DNA of 64,000 bases from TMED69 sp036130055 (GCA_036130055.1 JAYYOR010000027.1:155900-219899), one strand, 5' to 3'; numbered from the stretch's first letter, positions 53,167 through 63,746 are shown. Notes: a model not told the origin generated them from the letters alone. Translations and numbers: made by a program.

Positions 53167-55317
53167 TTAAATTTTTTTTAATCCCGCATAAGAAGCTACC
53201 ATCCATTTAATTCCGGAATTTTCGAAATTTACTTGCAAACGTAAACTTTCTCCACGACCCTCGATGGCGAGAATGATCCCACATCCAAATACATTATGCT
53301 CAACAGGCTGCCCCAGTTGATAATCATGTGTTGACGTTGGCTTCACTTCATTAGAAAAATCGATAAACGAACCGCCAATCCGTACATGTTCTACAGTAGA
53401 TTCTGGTAGTTCTTTTACGAACCTTGATAAACTCGTCATGTATTCTGCACCATGCAAACGACGTGATTCAGCGTGTGTCAAACAAAGATACTCTTGAGCT
53501 CTCGTGATACCAACGTAACAAAGTCTTCTTTCCTCTTGCAACTGCTCTAAAGAGCCAATAGATCGTTTGTGAGGAAAAAGTCCTTCCTCGAGGCCTAAGA
53601 TAAAAACAAATTTAAACTCTAATCCCTTCGCGGAATGTATGGTCATAAGCTGAACGCAGTCGGTATTCTCACTCGCCTGCGCCTCTCCCGATTCCAAAGC
53701 AGCACGGGTCAAAAAGGATTCTAGGATTTCGGATTCCTCATCATTATCAAAATCTTTAGCAGCCATGATAAGTTCATTAATGTTCTCTATTCTATCAACA
53801 CCCCTTCCACCCTTCTCTTTTTGAAAGTATTCAACTAAACCAGATTTTAAACTAATCACTTCTATAAGCTCAGAAAGACTATCATTGTCAGTTACTGTGT
53901 AAGTTTCTAGGTGATTAATTATCTTTAAAAAACCAGTGAGAGCATTTAGCGTTCGGTTGGGTATTTCTTTGTCTTTTATAAGCATTTCAGCTGAGTCAAA
54001 CAACGAAAGGTTGTAAGACTTCGCAGCGCTTCTTATTGTAGCCAATGCTTTATCGCCAAGCCCTCTGGGTGGAAAATTTATAACCCTTTCAAACGCTGCA
54101 TCATCTTTCCTGGAAAAAGTTAATCTCAAGTAAGCCAAAATATCTTTAATTTCCGCCCGATCATAGAACCTAAATCCTCCATAAACCCTGTACTGAATAC
54201 CTTTCAAACGCAAAGCATCCTCCAGGACTCTTGACTGCGCACTAACCCGGTATAGAATTGCACAGTCGGTTAATTTAAATTGATCATCCATAACTACTTC
54301 TGAATCAATAGTATCAACAACATACCTCGCCTCATCTAATTCGTTATAAGCTGAGTAAAGCTTTAAAGGTTGACCCTTTTCCTTATTGGTCCATAAATTT
54401 TTTCCAATACGGCTAGAGTTATTTGAAATTAGTGCATTCGCTGCAGTTAATATATTTGATGATGACCTGTAGTTTTGTTCGAGTCTAATAAGATTATAAC
54501 CGGGATAATGCTTTCTGAAATTTTGCATATTTTCAACACGAGCACCTCGCCAACTATAAATCGACTGATCATCGTCTCCCACTACGAAAAAATTATTAGC
54601 CTGAGATGCTAATAGATTTAACCATTTATATTGCAGTTTGTTAGTATCTTGAAACTCATCGACAAGAATATGTTGGAATCGAGTTCTATAAGAAGCAAGT
54701 ATCGAAGCATCTTGGGAAAATATTTCGTAAACTCTCAAAAGCAATTCAGAGAAATCGACTAATGAAGATTTTTTACATATCCCTTCGTATTCCTTATATA
54801 CTTGAAGCGCTATCTCGTCGTTACTATCGCCATATAACTGCACCTTTTCAGGCCTTATTCCATCCTCTTTCCAAAAATTGATGCGAATCTGAATTTCCTT
54901 GGGATCGCATTCTTTATCGGAAAGGTCTAATTCTTTCAAAATTCGTTTTATAACGCGTAATTGATCTTCTTTATCGATGATTTGAAATTGTGGGCTTAAA
55001 TTAGCAATTTTATAATGTATACGTAAAAGCCTATGAGCTATCCCATGGAAAGTTCCGACCCACATTCTGTTAAGAGGGATCTCAATTAAACTCTGTATTC
55101 GACCCTGCATCTCTTTTGCAGCCTTGTTTGTGAACGTTACGGCAAGTATGCAATCAGGCCTTACTTGTCCAGTTTCGATACACCAAGCTATTCGATGTGT
55201 TAATACTTTTGTTTTTCCACTACCTGCCCCAGCGAGAACGAGAGTATGGTTAGCATTTGACTCAACAGCCAGTAACTGCTGCTCATTGAGATCAGAAATC
55301 GAATTCAATGGGTTCAT
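53167..55317 (-). CDS. uvrD: DNA helicase II (UvrD)
   Basis: 716 residues of SF1 helicase. Motif I is LAGAGSGKTKVLTHR, II is LVDEFQDTNKLQY, III is VGDDDQSIYSWRGA, IV is LEQNYRSS, V is MTIHSAKGLEFKFVFILG, and VI is RRLCYVGITRA. The C-terminal tail NSGIKWMVASYAGLKKI is typical of UvrD. Acts in nucleotide-excision and mismatch repair. Confidence 0.96.
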   Translation of the reverse strand: MNPLNSISDLNEQQLLAVESNANHTLVLAGAGSGKTKVLTHRIAWCIETGQVRPDCILAVTFTNKAAKEMQGRIQSLIEIPLNRMWVGTFHGIAHRLLRIHYKIANLSPQFQIIDKEDQLRVIKRILKELDLSDKECDPKEIQIRINFWKEDGIRPEKVQLYGDSNDEIALQVYKEYEGICKKSSLVDFSELLLRVYEIFSQDASILASYRTRFQHILVDEFQDTNKLQYKWLNLLASQANNFFVVGDDDQSIYSWRGARVENMQNFRKHYPGYNLIRLEQNYRSSSNILTAANALISNNSSRIGKNLWTNKEKGQPLKLYSAYNELDEARYVVDTIDSEVVMDDQFKLTDCAILYRVSAQSRVLEDALRLKGIQYRVYGGFRFYDRAEIKDILAYLRLTFSRKDDAAFERVINFPPRGLGDKALATIRSAAKSYNLSLFDSAEMLIKDKEIPNRTLNALTGFLKIINHLETYTVTDNDSLSELIEVISLKSGLVEYFQKEKGGRGVDRIENINELIMAAKDFDNDEESEILESFLTRAALESGEAQASENTDCVQLMTIHSAKGLEFKFVFILGLEEGLFPHKRSIGSLEQLQEERRLCYVGITRAQEYLCLTHAESRRLHGAEYMTSLSRFVKELPESTVEHVRIGGSFIDFSNEVKPTSTHDYQLGQPVEHNVFGCGIILAIEGRGESLRLQVNFENSGIKWMVASYAGLKKI

Positions 55318-55322
55318 CTAAG

Positions 55323-57062
55323 CTAAGTTCCTTTTAATCCATTTTCACTATACATTTTAAAGTATTGACCTTTTTTTGCTAATAGCTCTTTATGGCTTCC
55401 GCTCTCTTGAATTTTTCCATCGCTTATAAAAAGTATTTTATCAGCTGCTAATACTGTAGATAAGCGATGCGTTACCACAAAACTAATACGTCCAGGGGTT
55501 AGTTTTGCAATTGATTTTTTTATTTCAGATTCGGAATCAGCATCGAGTGATGCCGTTGGCTCATCAAAAATTAAGATCTTTGCTTCCTTCAAAAATGCTC
55601 TAGCGATAGCTAATCTCTGTCGCTGCCCTCCGGATAATTTCACACCGTTTTGTCCTATTTTAGTTTCGAGACCAGTTGGCAAACTCCTTATGTAATCGCT
55701 TAAATCAGCAAATTTTAAAGCAGCCTGAATTTGCTCTTTAGCGGGAACTATTTTGCATCCATAAATTAGATTTTCAAAAATACTTGCATTAAATAAAATC
55801 GTTTCCTGACCAACATAAGCGATATGCTCTCGAATACCACGTAGTGAGTAGGAATCGAGTCGCACTCCGTCAAGAAGAATTTGACCTGATGATGGTTTAT
55901 AAAACCTAGGAAGCAATTTAAGAAAAGTAGTTTTTCCGCCACCAGATGGCCCAACAATCGCAAAAAGCTCTCCGCATCTTATCCGAAACGTAATATTATT
56001 AAGCACTGATTTTTTATCATAAGAGAAGCTGACTCGTTCAAAAGCTAATTCTTTAAAATTTTTCGGACATTCTACTTCACTATCGAATTCCGGAGTATTA
56101 TCAATCAGACTGCATACAGATTGTGACGCTGCAATACCACGTTGAAGAAATTCATTCGCTCCAGCTAATCTCTTAATCGGCGGCAACAACAATGCTGTCG
56201 CAGTGATAAAAGCTATAAATTCACCTTTAGTTGTTAACCCTTGAGATGTTTGTTCTATTGCGATGTAGATTAACAAAGCGATAGAAATTGCTACAAACAA
56301 TTGTATTGCCGGGACTAAGGCAGCGCTGGCTCTCACTACTTTTATATGAAATTTTCTAGTCTTACTAGTTGCTGCAAAAAAACGATCTTCTTCTTTTTGG
56401 TATGCATTAAAAACTTTGATTTCTTTATTAGCTCGAATTGACTCCTCCGTAACTTCATTGATATTTCCCATTGAGGCTTGGAGCTTTTTGCTCATATTTC
56501 TCATTTTTTGGGATAGCCTTGCGATAAAAAAAGAAATAGGAGGTGCTATCATAATTAGTAAAATGGCTAATTGCCAATTCAGATAAAATAAATATAACAG
56601 CAAAACAAAAACAACCAAACTATCTTTAACGAAGACTGTAATTACTTTTGTGGATGCCTCTGCAACCTGGTTCACATCAAAAGTAAATTTCGAAACTAAA
56701 GCGCCTAATGAATTATTATCAAAAAATTCCGTGTTGAGACGCAATAACCGACAAAACATCGCATTGCGCATATCTTCGATTGCTTTTTGAGCTACCAAAT
56801 GTAGGGATACTGTTGCAATGTAGCTAAACACACCCCTAAAAAAAAATAAAGTTATTAGTAAAAGAGGTACCACCTTCACATTAAAGTATTGGGAGTCTAA
56901 ATTTTCGTCGATCAAAGGCTTCAACAATGCCGGGAGCATCCACTCTGTTGACGCGAGAAAAAACATTGCCAAGACAGAAACAGCAAAAATTCTCCAATGA
57001 GGTTTCACAAAAAGTAAAAGCCTTCCATAAGGAGATCTAAAAAGCTGTGCTAAATTAATCAT
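55323..57062 (-). CDS. msbA: lipid A export ABC transporter MsbA
   Basis: 579 residues as a fused TM domain (six helices) and NBD. Walker A is GPSGGGKTTFL, signature LSGGQRQRLAIARAFL, Walker B ILIFDEPTASLD, and the H-loop VVTHRLS. It flips lipid A-core or related lipids in the inner membrane. The closest other role is a general multidrug exporter. Confidence 0.88.
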   Translation of the reverse strand: MINLAQLFRSPYGRLLLFVKPHWRIFAVSVLAMFFLASTEWMLPALLKPLIDENLDSQYFNVKVVPLLLITLFFFRGVFSYIATVSLHLVAQKAIEDMRNAMFCRLLRLNTEFFDNNSLGALVSKFTFDVNQVAEASTKVITVFVKDSLVVFVLLLYLFYLNWQLAILLIMIAPPISFFIARLSQKMRNMSKKLQASMGNINEVTEESIRANKEIKVFNAYQKEEDRFFAATSKTRKFHIKVVRASAALVPAIQLFVAISIALLIYIAIEQTSQGLTTKGEFIAFITATALLLPPIKRLAGANEFLQRGIAASQSVCSLIDNTPEFDSEVECPKNFKELAFERVSFSYDKKSVLNNITFRIRCGELFAIVGPSGGGKTTFLKLLPRFYKPSSGQILLDGVRLDSYSLRGIREHIAYVGQETILFNASIFENLIYGCKIVPAKEQIQAALKFADLSDYIRSLPTGLETKIGQNGVKLSGGQRQRLAIARAFLKEAKILIFDEPTASLDADSESEIKKSIAKLTPGRISFVVTHRLSTVLAADKILFISDGKIQESGSHKELLAKKGQYFKMYSENGLKGT

Positions 57063-57186
57063 TTTACTGAATAAATAGGGTTTACGTGTTTAATGTAAAA
57101 TTCAATAATTAACATTTTATAATTCAGTTCATGATAATATAGTTCCTTGGAGGATGCTTCTTTTTAATAATTAATTAAACAAATAA

Positions 57187-58041
57187 ATGAATAGAAAAAG
57201 GCCCATTATTGCACTTACCGGTTCATCTGGCGCTGGCAAAACTAACATTAAATCTATTTTTAACGAAATATTTTTCGAAAACGGTATTAAAGCCATTAAC
57301 ATACAAGGGGATGGTTTTCATAAGTATACAAGAACGAAAATGGCAGAATTGGACAAAACGGGGAGCCGTCTAACTCATTTTGCATCCGAATGTAATCATT
57401 TGGATTTACTAGAAAACCTTTTCAAACAGTTTTCCACCACTGGAAAAGGAATGACCAGACGATATGCGCATTCTGAGAGTGAGGCAAAAAAAATAGGGGC
57501 TCAAATTGGTTTTTTTTCTGAGTGGGAGGAATTCGAACCAAACTACGATATTTTACTTTACGAAGGTCTACATGGAGGTTTTAAAGACGACAAGATTAAT
57601 ATTTCCAAATATGTTGACTTACTAATCGGAATTACGCCTTCAATCAACTTAGAGTGGGTACAAAAATGTCACCGAGACTTAATTATCAGAGGCTATTCTA
57701 AAAATGAAGTAAAGAAACTTATCATAAAACGCTTGCCGGACTACTTAGAATATATTTGCCCCCAATTTTCGAGAACAGATGCAAATCTTGAAAGAATACC
57801 GTTAGTGGACTTAGCAGATCCGTTTAAAACCAAATCAATCCCCGCGGACAAAAACTCGATCTATATGCTTAGCATAAAAGACAATTCAATTATTGAAGGA
57901 TTGAGGACCTGTATAGAAAAATTTGATCTTTTTACCGCTGATTCAGACGATATGACAATAACCGTGCGCGCGAAAGAATTAAAATCACTCTTTGAATTAA
58001 TATTTTTGCCAAAGATATTAAATTTAATCGGTCGTAAATAG
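57187..58041 (+). CDS. prk: phosphoribulokinase
   Basis: 284 residues, the short proteobacterial PRK. The P-loop is LTGSSGAGKTNI; GDGFHKYTRTKM matches the substrate motif DsFHryxR.xM; ILLYEGLHGG is the Walker-B-like block; RLPDYLEYICPQFSRTD is conserved. It makes ribulose-1,5-bisphosphate in the Calvin cycle. No Rubisco gene lies in the window, and some gammaproteobacteria keep PRK without it, so autotrophy is not proven. Confidence 0.88.
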   Translation: MNRKRPIIALTGSSGAGKTNIKSIFNEIFFENGIKAINIQGDGFHKYTRTKMAELDKTGSRLTHFASECNHLDLLENLFKQFSTTGKGMTRRYAHSESEAKKIGAQIGFFSEWEEFEPNYDILLYEGLHGGFKDDKINISKYVDLLIGITPSINLEWVQKCHRDLIIRGYSKNEVKKLIIKRLPDYLEYICPQFSRTDANLERIPLVDLADPFKTKSIPADKNSIYMLSIKDNSIIEGLRTCIEKFDLFTADSDDMTITVRAKELKSLFELIFLPKILNLIGRK

Positions 58042-58106
58042 AGATGTACTTTCCCAAAAAAAGATTGAATGTTATATTCATGTTTTAATGTTTACCTCGA
58101 GATAGT

Positions 58107-58760
58107 ATGAGAAAAATTCTAATAATGAACGCCAAGGGGGGCAGCGGTAAAACAACCGTAGCTACGAACTTGGCGGGTTATTTCGCGATGAAAGGCGCCA
58201 ACGTCGCTTTAGCTGACTTTGACCCCCAAGGATCAAGTATCGATTGGTTGAGACAACGACGAGGAAATTTACCAAAAATTGTTGGACTAGAAGCGTCTGA
58301 AAAATTTCCCAAACTTTCAAAGACGATGGATATTTTAATAATGGATGCGCCTTCTAGAACCCATGATGAACAAATAGTATCACTATTAAGTATTACAGAA
58401 ACCTGCATTGTTCCCGTTGTGCCCTCACCCATGGATATTAGAGCAGCCCAACGATTCTTTGGAGAGCTACGCGAAATTCGAAAAAATGTATACAATCAAG
58501 TCAAGATAGCTACTATCGCCAATAAGACACGCGAAAATTCCAAAGATGCAAAGAATTTAGAAGATCTTTTATATTCCTTTAGATTGCCTTCCGGAAAAAA
58601 ATTTCCGTTTTTAACACTATTAAGGCAAAGCTCAAATTATATACGAGCAGCGCAAAGAGGGATGTCTATCTTTGAATTCGCACCTCTAACGACGGCCTTG
58701 GACAGGGAATATTGGATGCCTCTTTTAGGATGGTTAGAAAGCAAAAAAAGCCGACCTTGA
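58107..58760 (+). CDS. ParA-family ATPase
   Basis: 217 residues. The deviant Walker A is NAKGGSGKTTVATNLAG with the signature lysine (Lys11); the DFDPQGSSIDWLRQR A'-motif is followed by LIMDAPSRTHDE. It lacks a ParB partner and the long N-terminal helix of plasmid ParA, so it belongs to the orphan ParA/MinD-like positioning ATPases. It follows prk by 65 bp in the same direction. Cargo unknown. Confidence 0.82.
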   Translation: MRKILIMNAKGGSGKTTVATNLAGYFAMKGANVALADFDPQGSSIDWLRQRRGNLPKIVGLEASEKFPKLSKTMDILIMDAPSRTHDEQIVSLLSITETCIVPVVPSPMDIRAAQRFFGELREIRKNVYNQVKIATIANKTRENSKDAKNLEDLLYSFRLPSGKKFPFLTLLRQSSNYIRAAQRGMSIFEFAPLTTALDREYWMPLLGWLESKKSRP

Positions 58761-58772
58761 CTATTGAACGCC

Positions 58773-59948
58773 TCACTTCTCCTTCGCGGCTAGTTCAAGA
58801 CCTTGCCTTCTTCGAACAAGAGAAATCCCATGATTTCCTAACTGCTCTTCAATATCAGCCATGAGCTTCAAGGCAACAGGAGTTGGAGTATCATCAATTA
58901 TTTTCATTAGATGATTTTTCGCTTGCCCCCACATTGTAGCGTTAATGCACTGTTGAGCAGCTGCCATCTCGAGTTCTGAGGATTCACCATATTTGGTTCG
59001 CCAATATTGAATAGCTCTTAACATTCTTTTTGGCTTCTCACTCTTTATCGAACCGTAGATTTCTAGTAATTGATTGTTCAGACTTTCGTCTAATCTTCTT
59101 TTTAAAATTTTTTCGGCCTCCGTATTAAAACCGCTTCTAAGCAACAAACTAGTATATACCGCTATTAAGGGAGGGCTTTGCCTGATGTCTTTCGAGAAAG
59201 ATAGCCATTTCTTTCGGGACTTAGTTTCATCGAAGAATTGCTCTTCATTTAATATATTTATTGCACATGAGAGTTCTAATTGCTTTAAATAATTATTATC
59301 ATATTCAGGTAGTCGCCTAAGATCTGATAACATGTCGAGGATTTTTTGATAATTACCGGTCTTTTCAAAAAGTAATTTCTGAAGCGCTATCATTTTGTTA
59401 TTTTTTTTTAGTTGGGAACCTAATCCCTCCAATACTTTTATTGCAGAGTCAAATTTTTCTTCCTCAATCATCCATTCAAACTTCTTAACAATAGCAATCG
59501 GTAAATTCTTTGATCCCGAAAAACCTGAGGCTTTTTCAAGGTAGAAATCTCTTGAAGCCAAATCTTTTCTTTGGTGCGCAATTTCCGCAGCAGCGATGAA
59601 ATGAGCCTCCGGCAGCTCACCATGCTTAGCTTTTTTTAGAAATAATTTTTCTGCTTTTTTTAAATCTCCCAACCCTCGATGTATCATAGCTGAGGCTAAG
59701 TTATAGCTTGCTTTTTGCTTCAACCTTATTACGCGAAAATAGAAAAAATTTACTAGTAGGTTTAACACCATTAACGAGAGATGAAAAAAAATAAATAAAA
59801 TCAAGACGAGGAAACAGATAAAACCAAAATCTACGCTAATACGATACCCTTCGATAAAAAAAGAAACTTTTCCGATTTCAAGGGGGTGCCAATCCGAAAG
59901 AAGAATCACACTAAGTAACGCAAGAATGAGTACCAAAACAATTTTCAA
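58773..59948 (-). CDS. hemY: HemY-like TPR membrane protein
   Basis: 391 residues. Two N-terminal hydrophobic helices (LVLILALLSVILLSDWHP; FGFICFLVLILFIFFHLSLMVLNLLVNFF) precede TPR-like helices (HRGLGDLKKAEKLFLKKAKHGELPEAHFIAA). This is the proteobacterial HemY that lies after hemX, not the unrelated Bacillus oxidase. One base separates it from hemX. Confidence 0.85.
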   Translation of the reverse strand: MKIVLVLILALLSVILLSDWHPLEIGKVSFFIEGYRISVDFGFICFLVLILFIFFHLSLMVLNLLVNFFYFRVIRLKQKASYNLASAMIHRGLGDLKKAEKLFLKKAKHGELPEAHFIAAAEIAHQRKDLASRDFYLEKASGFSGSKNLPIAIVKKFEWMIEEEKFDSAIKVLEGLGSQLKKNNKMIALQKLLFEKTGNYQKILDMLSDLRRLPEYDNNYLKQLELSCAINILNEEQFFDETKSRKKWLSFSKDIRQSPPLIAVYTSLLLRSGFNTEAEKILKRRLDESLNNQLLEIYGSIKSEKPKRMLRAIQYWRTKYGESSELEMAAAQQCINATMWGQAKNHLMKIIDDTPTPVALKLMADIEEQLGNHGISLVRRRQGLELAAKEK

Positions 59949-59949
59949 T

Positions 59950-61017
59950 TTACCTTCTCATTTTTTCTGTTTCAATTATCGTTACAATTTCATCTAATAA
60001 TTCATAATCTAGTCTAAACTCTGATAACGTATTTAAGCATTTTTTTACCAAGTTCTTCGACTGGTCAATTTCCGGGAAATTTCTTTCAAGTGCTTTCTCT
60101 AAAATTTTTAGTGACGCAGAAAGCTTCTCGAAATCTAACTGAGATAGATGAATTCGAGACATAGCAATTTTAATGTCTATTTCTACCGCTGAGCTGAGCA
60201 CGACAGGATCGAAAGTAAAAGAATCGTTCAAATTGTCAATAGGTTCAATTTCTATAAATTTCATCAATTCTTGTTTAATTGTATTCATGAACGATGAGGT
60301 TTGCTGAAATTCGCTCTCTGCCGGACTATCGACTAACCCGGGCCTAGTTACGGGCAGGTTAATCTTATTATCTACTTCCGCCCACAAAATTTTACTTAAA
60401 GAGAGCAATAAGGTATCAATTCTATTTATAAGAAAAATTAACTCTTGTTCTACACTAACTTCGAAATTTTTTAGCCTCGACAAAATATTATTATCTATAT
60501 CAAAATCAGCAAGTTTTATTATGAGAAATATGTTTTTGAAATCATAACCAAGGTTCTGGAAATTTTTTTTTGATTTCATTTCAGCTTTTAGTTCAGATAT
60601 TGAATCAGTCAAAATTGTGTTTACTTGACCTAACGCAGTTAATGGATACTGAATGTCTTCTGATTTATTGAGCGTTAAAGACTTTTCCTCAATCTTTTTC
60701 ATTAAAAAATTAAGCTTATCTTTCAAGCTATTATTTTCCTCCGTTAACCGCTCTATAGACTTATACATTTGTTCTATGTCATTTTCGTAATCCGAGTAGG
60801 AATAAATGGGCGATTCAGACATATTTGAGGAATCCTTTATATTCTTCGAACTTGAATCGTTGAAGTTGCGCGTAAGCTCATTATTTATAAAGAAATAAAT
60901 GAAAATTATAATTAAAAGTGCAAAAACAAAAGAGACCGCCAGCCATTTTTTTCGTGGTTGTTTTTCTATTACTTCCCCTTCTTCGATATGTTTCTTTTTC
61001 ACTGCTTTAAGCCCCAT
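59950..61017 (-). CDS. hemX: HemX-like membrane protein
   Basis: 355 residues. One TM helix (WLAVSFVFALLIIIFIYFFI) is followed by a coiled coil and a C-terminal domain found in proteobacterial HemX. The enzymatic name (uroporphyrinogen methyltransferase) is doubtful for this family; no SAM motif is visible. The first 19 bases overlap hemD. Confidence 0.82.
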   Translation of the reverse strand: MGLKAVKKKHIEEGEVIEKQPRKKWLAVSFVFALLIIIFIYFFINNELTRNFNDSSSKNIKDSSNMSESPIYSYSDYENDIEQMYKSIERLTEENNSLKDKLNFLMKKIEEKSLTLNKSEDIQYPLTALGQVNTILTDSISELKAEMKSKKNFQNLGYDFKNIFLIIKLADFDIDNNILSRLKNFEVSVEQELIFLINRIDTLLLSLSKILWAEVDNKINLPVTRPGLVDSPAESEFQQTSSFMNTIKQELMKFIEIEPIDNLNDSFTFDPVVLSSAVEIDIKIAMSRIHLSQLDFEKLSASLKILEKALERNFPEIDQSKNLVKKCLNTLSEFRLDYELLDEIVTIIETEKMRR

Positions 61018-61754
61018 GATTTTATTGAATCCAAAACAGACCGATTATCCGCATTTTTTGCGATGACAAGCTCTCCACTAAAACCCAATCTTCGAGTAAT
61101 CTTACCTAACCTTTCGCTCACTACCAGCACCGGAATATTGAATAGAAAACTTAACTTCTCCGCTTTAATTTTCTTGACAAGGCTTAACAAAATTGACCCA
61201 CTTGTGATAACAATTATATCTGGCTTTAGGATCTGATAAATCGAAAAAACCTTACTTATACTAATTTCGATCTCTCTTCTAAAATAGCAGTCTATATATT
61301 TTACATTTGCTCCCCTTTTTTGAAGATTGTATTCTAATTTTTTTCTTCCGCCTCTACCTTTTAAGATCAGAATATTTTGATTTTTTACACTGATTTCAGA
61401 CAATTCAGTTAATTTTAAAAGTCCTTCGGAAGAATAATCATCTAATGGGGTACAAACTTTCTTTAAATTTTTTGTAATAAGTTTTTGCTGTGTTTTTCTT
61501 CCTATTGCAAATATAGTTTTTTGGTTAAAAAATGCGGGATTGTTAATTTTGTCGACAGTAGAGTGAATTGTATTCTGACTAGTAAAAATTATAATACTTG
61601 ACCAGCACAACCGGTCTCTCAAATAGGTGTAGGAGCATTCAAGATATTCAATCTTAATCAAAGGAACTAAAATAGCGCGGTTACCAGTGGCTTCTAAAGA
61701 TTCTGCAAAGTTAAGCATTTGATTTTCTGGTCGAGTGACCATCACTTTAAACAT
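60999..61754 (-). CDS. hemD: uroporphyrinogen-III synthase
   Basis: 251 residues, poorly conserved as usual. VMVTRPENQMLNFAESL starts the protein; IIFTSQNTIHST, ILKGRGGRKKLEYNLQKRGA and IIVITSGSILLSL are family-like blocks. The context hemC-hemD-hemX-hemY makes the call safe. Confidence 0.85.
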   Translation of the reverse strand: MFKVMVTRPENQMLNFAESLEATGNRAILVPLIKIEYLECSYTYLRDRLCWSSIIIFTSQNTIHSTVDKINNPAFFNQKTIFAIGRKTQQKLITKNLKKVCTPLDDYSSEGLLKLTELSEISVKNQNILILKGRGGRKKLEYNLQKRGANVKYIDCYFRREIEISISKVFSIYQILKPDIIVITSGSILLSLVKKIKAEKLSFLFNIPVLVVSERLGKITRRLGFSGELVIAKNADNRSVLDSIKSWGLKQ

Positions 61755-61761
61755 TATTACC

Positions 61762-62730
61762 TCACGAGCTATTTGAAACGGTGATCATCTTACGGGCGCC
61801 TAATTTAATTAAGGTATTAGCAACTTTTTTACCAATTTTTAAAGAGCAACTGCTCGGCAAATTTGCTACAGTACGGATTGATCTTGTTCCCTCTATATTA
61901 CTTACCAACGCTTCCATGATTATTTTTTTATTCGTTCGCTTTGCGAATGCCGCAATAGGAGATCCACAGTCGCCCCCGAGTCGCTTTACAATTTCCCTCT
62001 CCTCGCTTACACACTCATAAGTATTCGAACAATTAAGTTTAGAACATAACTCATTAACCCAAGTATTGTCACTCAGCGATTCAATACCAATTGCTCCCTG
62101 ACCGGCAGCAGGAATCATTTCAGTAATTTCGCTAATTTTATATTTATGACTATCTAAACAGCCTAATCTTTTTAAGCCGGCTTTCGCAAGAATAATGGCA
62201 TCATATTTATCAGTTTCTAATTTTTTTAACCGCGTACCCACGTTCCCACGTAGATCCGTCACAATTAAATCAGGTCTTAATCCTAAAATCTGTACTTTCC
62301 TTCTAATGCTGGAAGTACCCACGGTAGAATTAACTGGCAATTCATTAATCGATTTTCCGTCAATAGTTACCAGCACATCCGCCGCATCTTCACGTCTTAG
62401 CATTGCGACGATGTGTGTCTCCTGGGGTAAAAAATTTGGAACATCTTTCATCGAATGGACTGCGATATCTGCGTTTTTTTCAATTATTGCTTGTTGCAAT
62501 TCTTTCACAAAAAGGCCCTTGCCGCCGAGAGCCGTTAATTTCCCCTTTAATCTGTCACCGCTTGTTGTTATAGGGACTATTCTCACCGAAATTTGCGGAT
62601 ACTCCTCATTAATTTTACTTTTTGTATAAAGAGTTTGCCACATAGCAAGCGGGCTTTTCCGGGTAACAATCACTAAATTCTTCTTATTTCTCACAGGTTT
62701 CTCCAGTAATTTATTCATATCCATTACCAT
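61762..62730 (-). CDS. hemC: porphobilinogen deaminase
   Basis: 322 residues. IVTRKSPLAMWQT, AVHSMKDVPNFLP, VGTSSIRRKVQILGLRPDL and the dipyrromethane-anchoring cysteine in LGGDCGSPIAAFA are present. It polymerises porphobilinogen. The start among ATG 62730 and two in-frame ATG within five codons is not decided. Confidence 0.95.
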   Translation of the reverse strand: MVMDMNKLLEKPVRNKKNLVIVTRKSPLAMWQTLYTKSKINEEYPQISVRIVPITTSGDRLKGKLTALGGKGLFVKELQQAIIEKNADIAVHSMKDVPNFLPQETHIVAMLRREDAADVLVTIDGKSINELPVNSTVGTSSIRRKVQILGLRPDLIVTDLRGNVGTRLKKLETDKYDAIILAKAGLKRLGCLDSHKYKISEITEMIPAAGQGAIGIESLSDNTWVNELCSKLNCSNTYECVSEEREIVKRLGGDCGSPIAAFAKRTNKKIIMEALVSNIEGTRSIRTVANLPSSCSLKIGKKVANTLIKLGARKMITVSNSS

Positions 62731-62792
62731 CGGTTACAATACCCAGAGGATTACGTCTATTATAATGCAGTTTATATCAACAGGACGAGAAA

Positions 62793-63746
62793 ATGACGAA
62801 AAAAATAATGGTGGTGATGGATGCTATACATACAATCAGTCCATTAAAAGATACAACGCTAGCAATTCTACTAGAGGCAAAAAAACGAGGACTGGATATA
62901 TTTTACGCAGAAGCCCGAGACTTAAATCTTTTAAACGGGCGAGTGCAAGCTTATACAAGACAAATAGATGTTTTCGACGATGAAAACATCTGGTATCAAT
63001 TTCTTGAAGATCGGCCAATGTTATCAAAAGATGTCAGTGATTTTGACTTCATCATAATGAGGAAAGACCCTCCCGTAGATCAAAACTTTATTTATTTGAC
63101 ATATCTTCTGGAGTTTGCGAACCAAAATCAAGCAAAGGTATTTAATAATCCTTCAAGCGTTTTAAAAACAAATGAAAAAATTGCTACTAACTGGTTTAAA
63201 GATCTCATTCCTGACACGCTAGTGTCTAATTCAACAAATGAATTAATGAAATTTTTAAAAGAACACAAAGATACAATAATCAAACCACTCAATCAGATGG
63301 GTGGACGTTCAATTTTTAAAGTAGCTAGCAGAGATAGCAACGCAAACGTAATATTTGAAACAATGACCAATTACGACAACGATTTTTGCATTATTCAAAA
63401 ATTTATTCCCCAAATTGCTGAAGGAGATAAACGAATTTTACTGATAAACGGAGAACCTTATCCTTACGCTTTAGCGCGTCTTCCTCAAAAAAATGAAAAC
63501 AGGGGGAATCTCGCAGCCGGTGGCACGGCCAAGGTCGTCAGACTAACCGATAGAGACGAAGAAATTTGTAATATAGTAAAAGAAAAACTTATGGACATCG
63601 AGCTCATTTTTGTCGGACTAGATGTGATCGGACCATATTTAACAGAGATAAATGTTACAAGCCCAACGTGTGTTAGAGAGCTTGAGCAATTCACCAAAGA
63701 TAATATCAGCGCTTCCATTCTTGATTCAATGTTAAATAAGATTTAA
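62793..63746 (+). CDS. gshB: glutathione synthetase
   Basis: 317 residues, the bacterial GshB length. FIIMRKDPPVDQNFIYLTYLLE, KPLNQMGGRSIFKV, DKRILLINGEPYPYALAR and EINVTSPTCVRELE form the ATP-grasp set. It makes glutathione, relevant to the thiol-redox genes elsewhere in the window. tonB follows by 16 bp. Confidence 0.95.
   Translation: MTKKIMVVMDAIHTISPLKDTTLAILLEAKKRGLDIFYAEARDLNLLNGRVQAYTRQIDVFDDENIWYQFLEDRPMLSKDVSDFDFIIMRKDPPVDQNFIYLTYLLEFANQNQAKVFNNPSSVLKTNEKIATNWFKDLIPDTLVSNSTNELMKFLKEHKDTIIKPLNQMGGRSIFKVASRDSNANVIFETMTNYDNDFCIIQKFIPQIAEGDKRILLINGEPYPYALARLPQKNENRGNLAAGGTAKVVRLTDRDEEICNIVKEKLMDIELIFVGLDVIGPYLTEINVTSPTCVRELEQFTKDNISASILDSMLNKI

Noticed and set aside
58107..58760. McdA (carboxysome positioning) or chromosome ParA
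   Set aside because: No parB, mcdB or carboxysome gene is nearby, so the name is not supported; kept as ParA-family ATPase.
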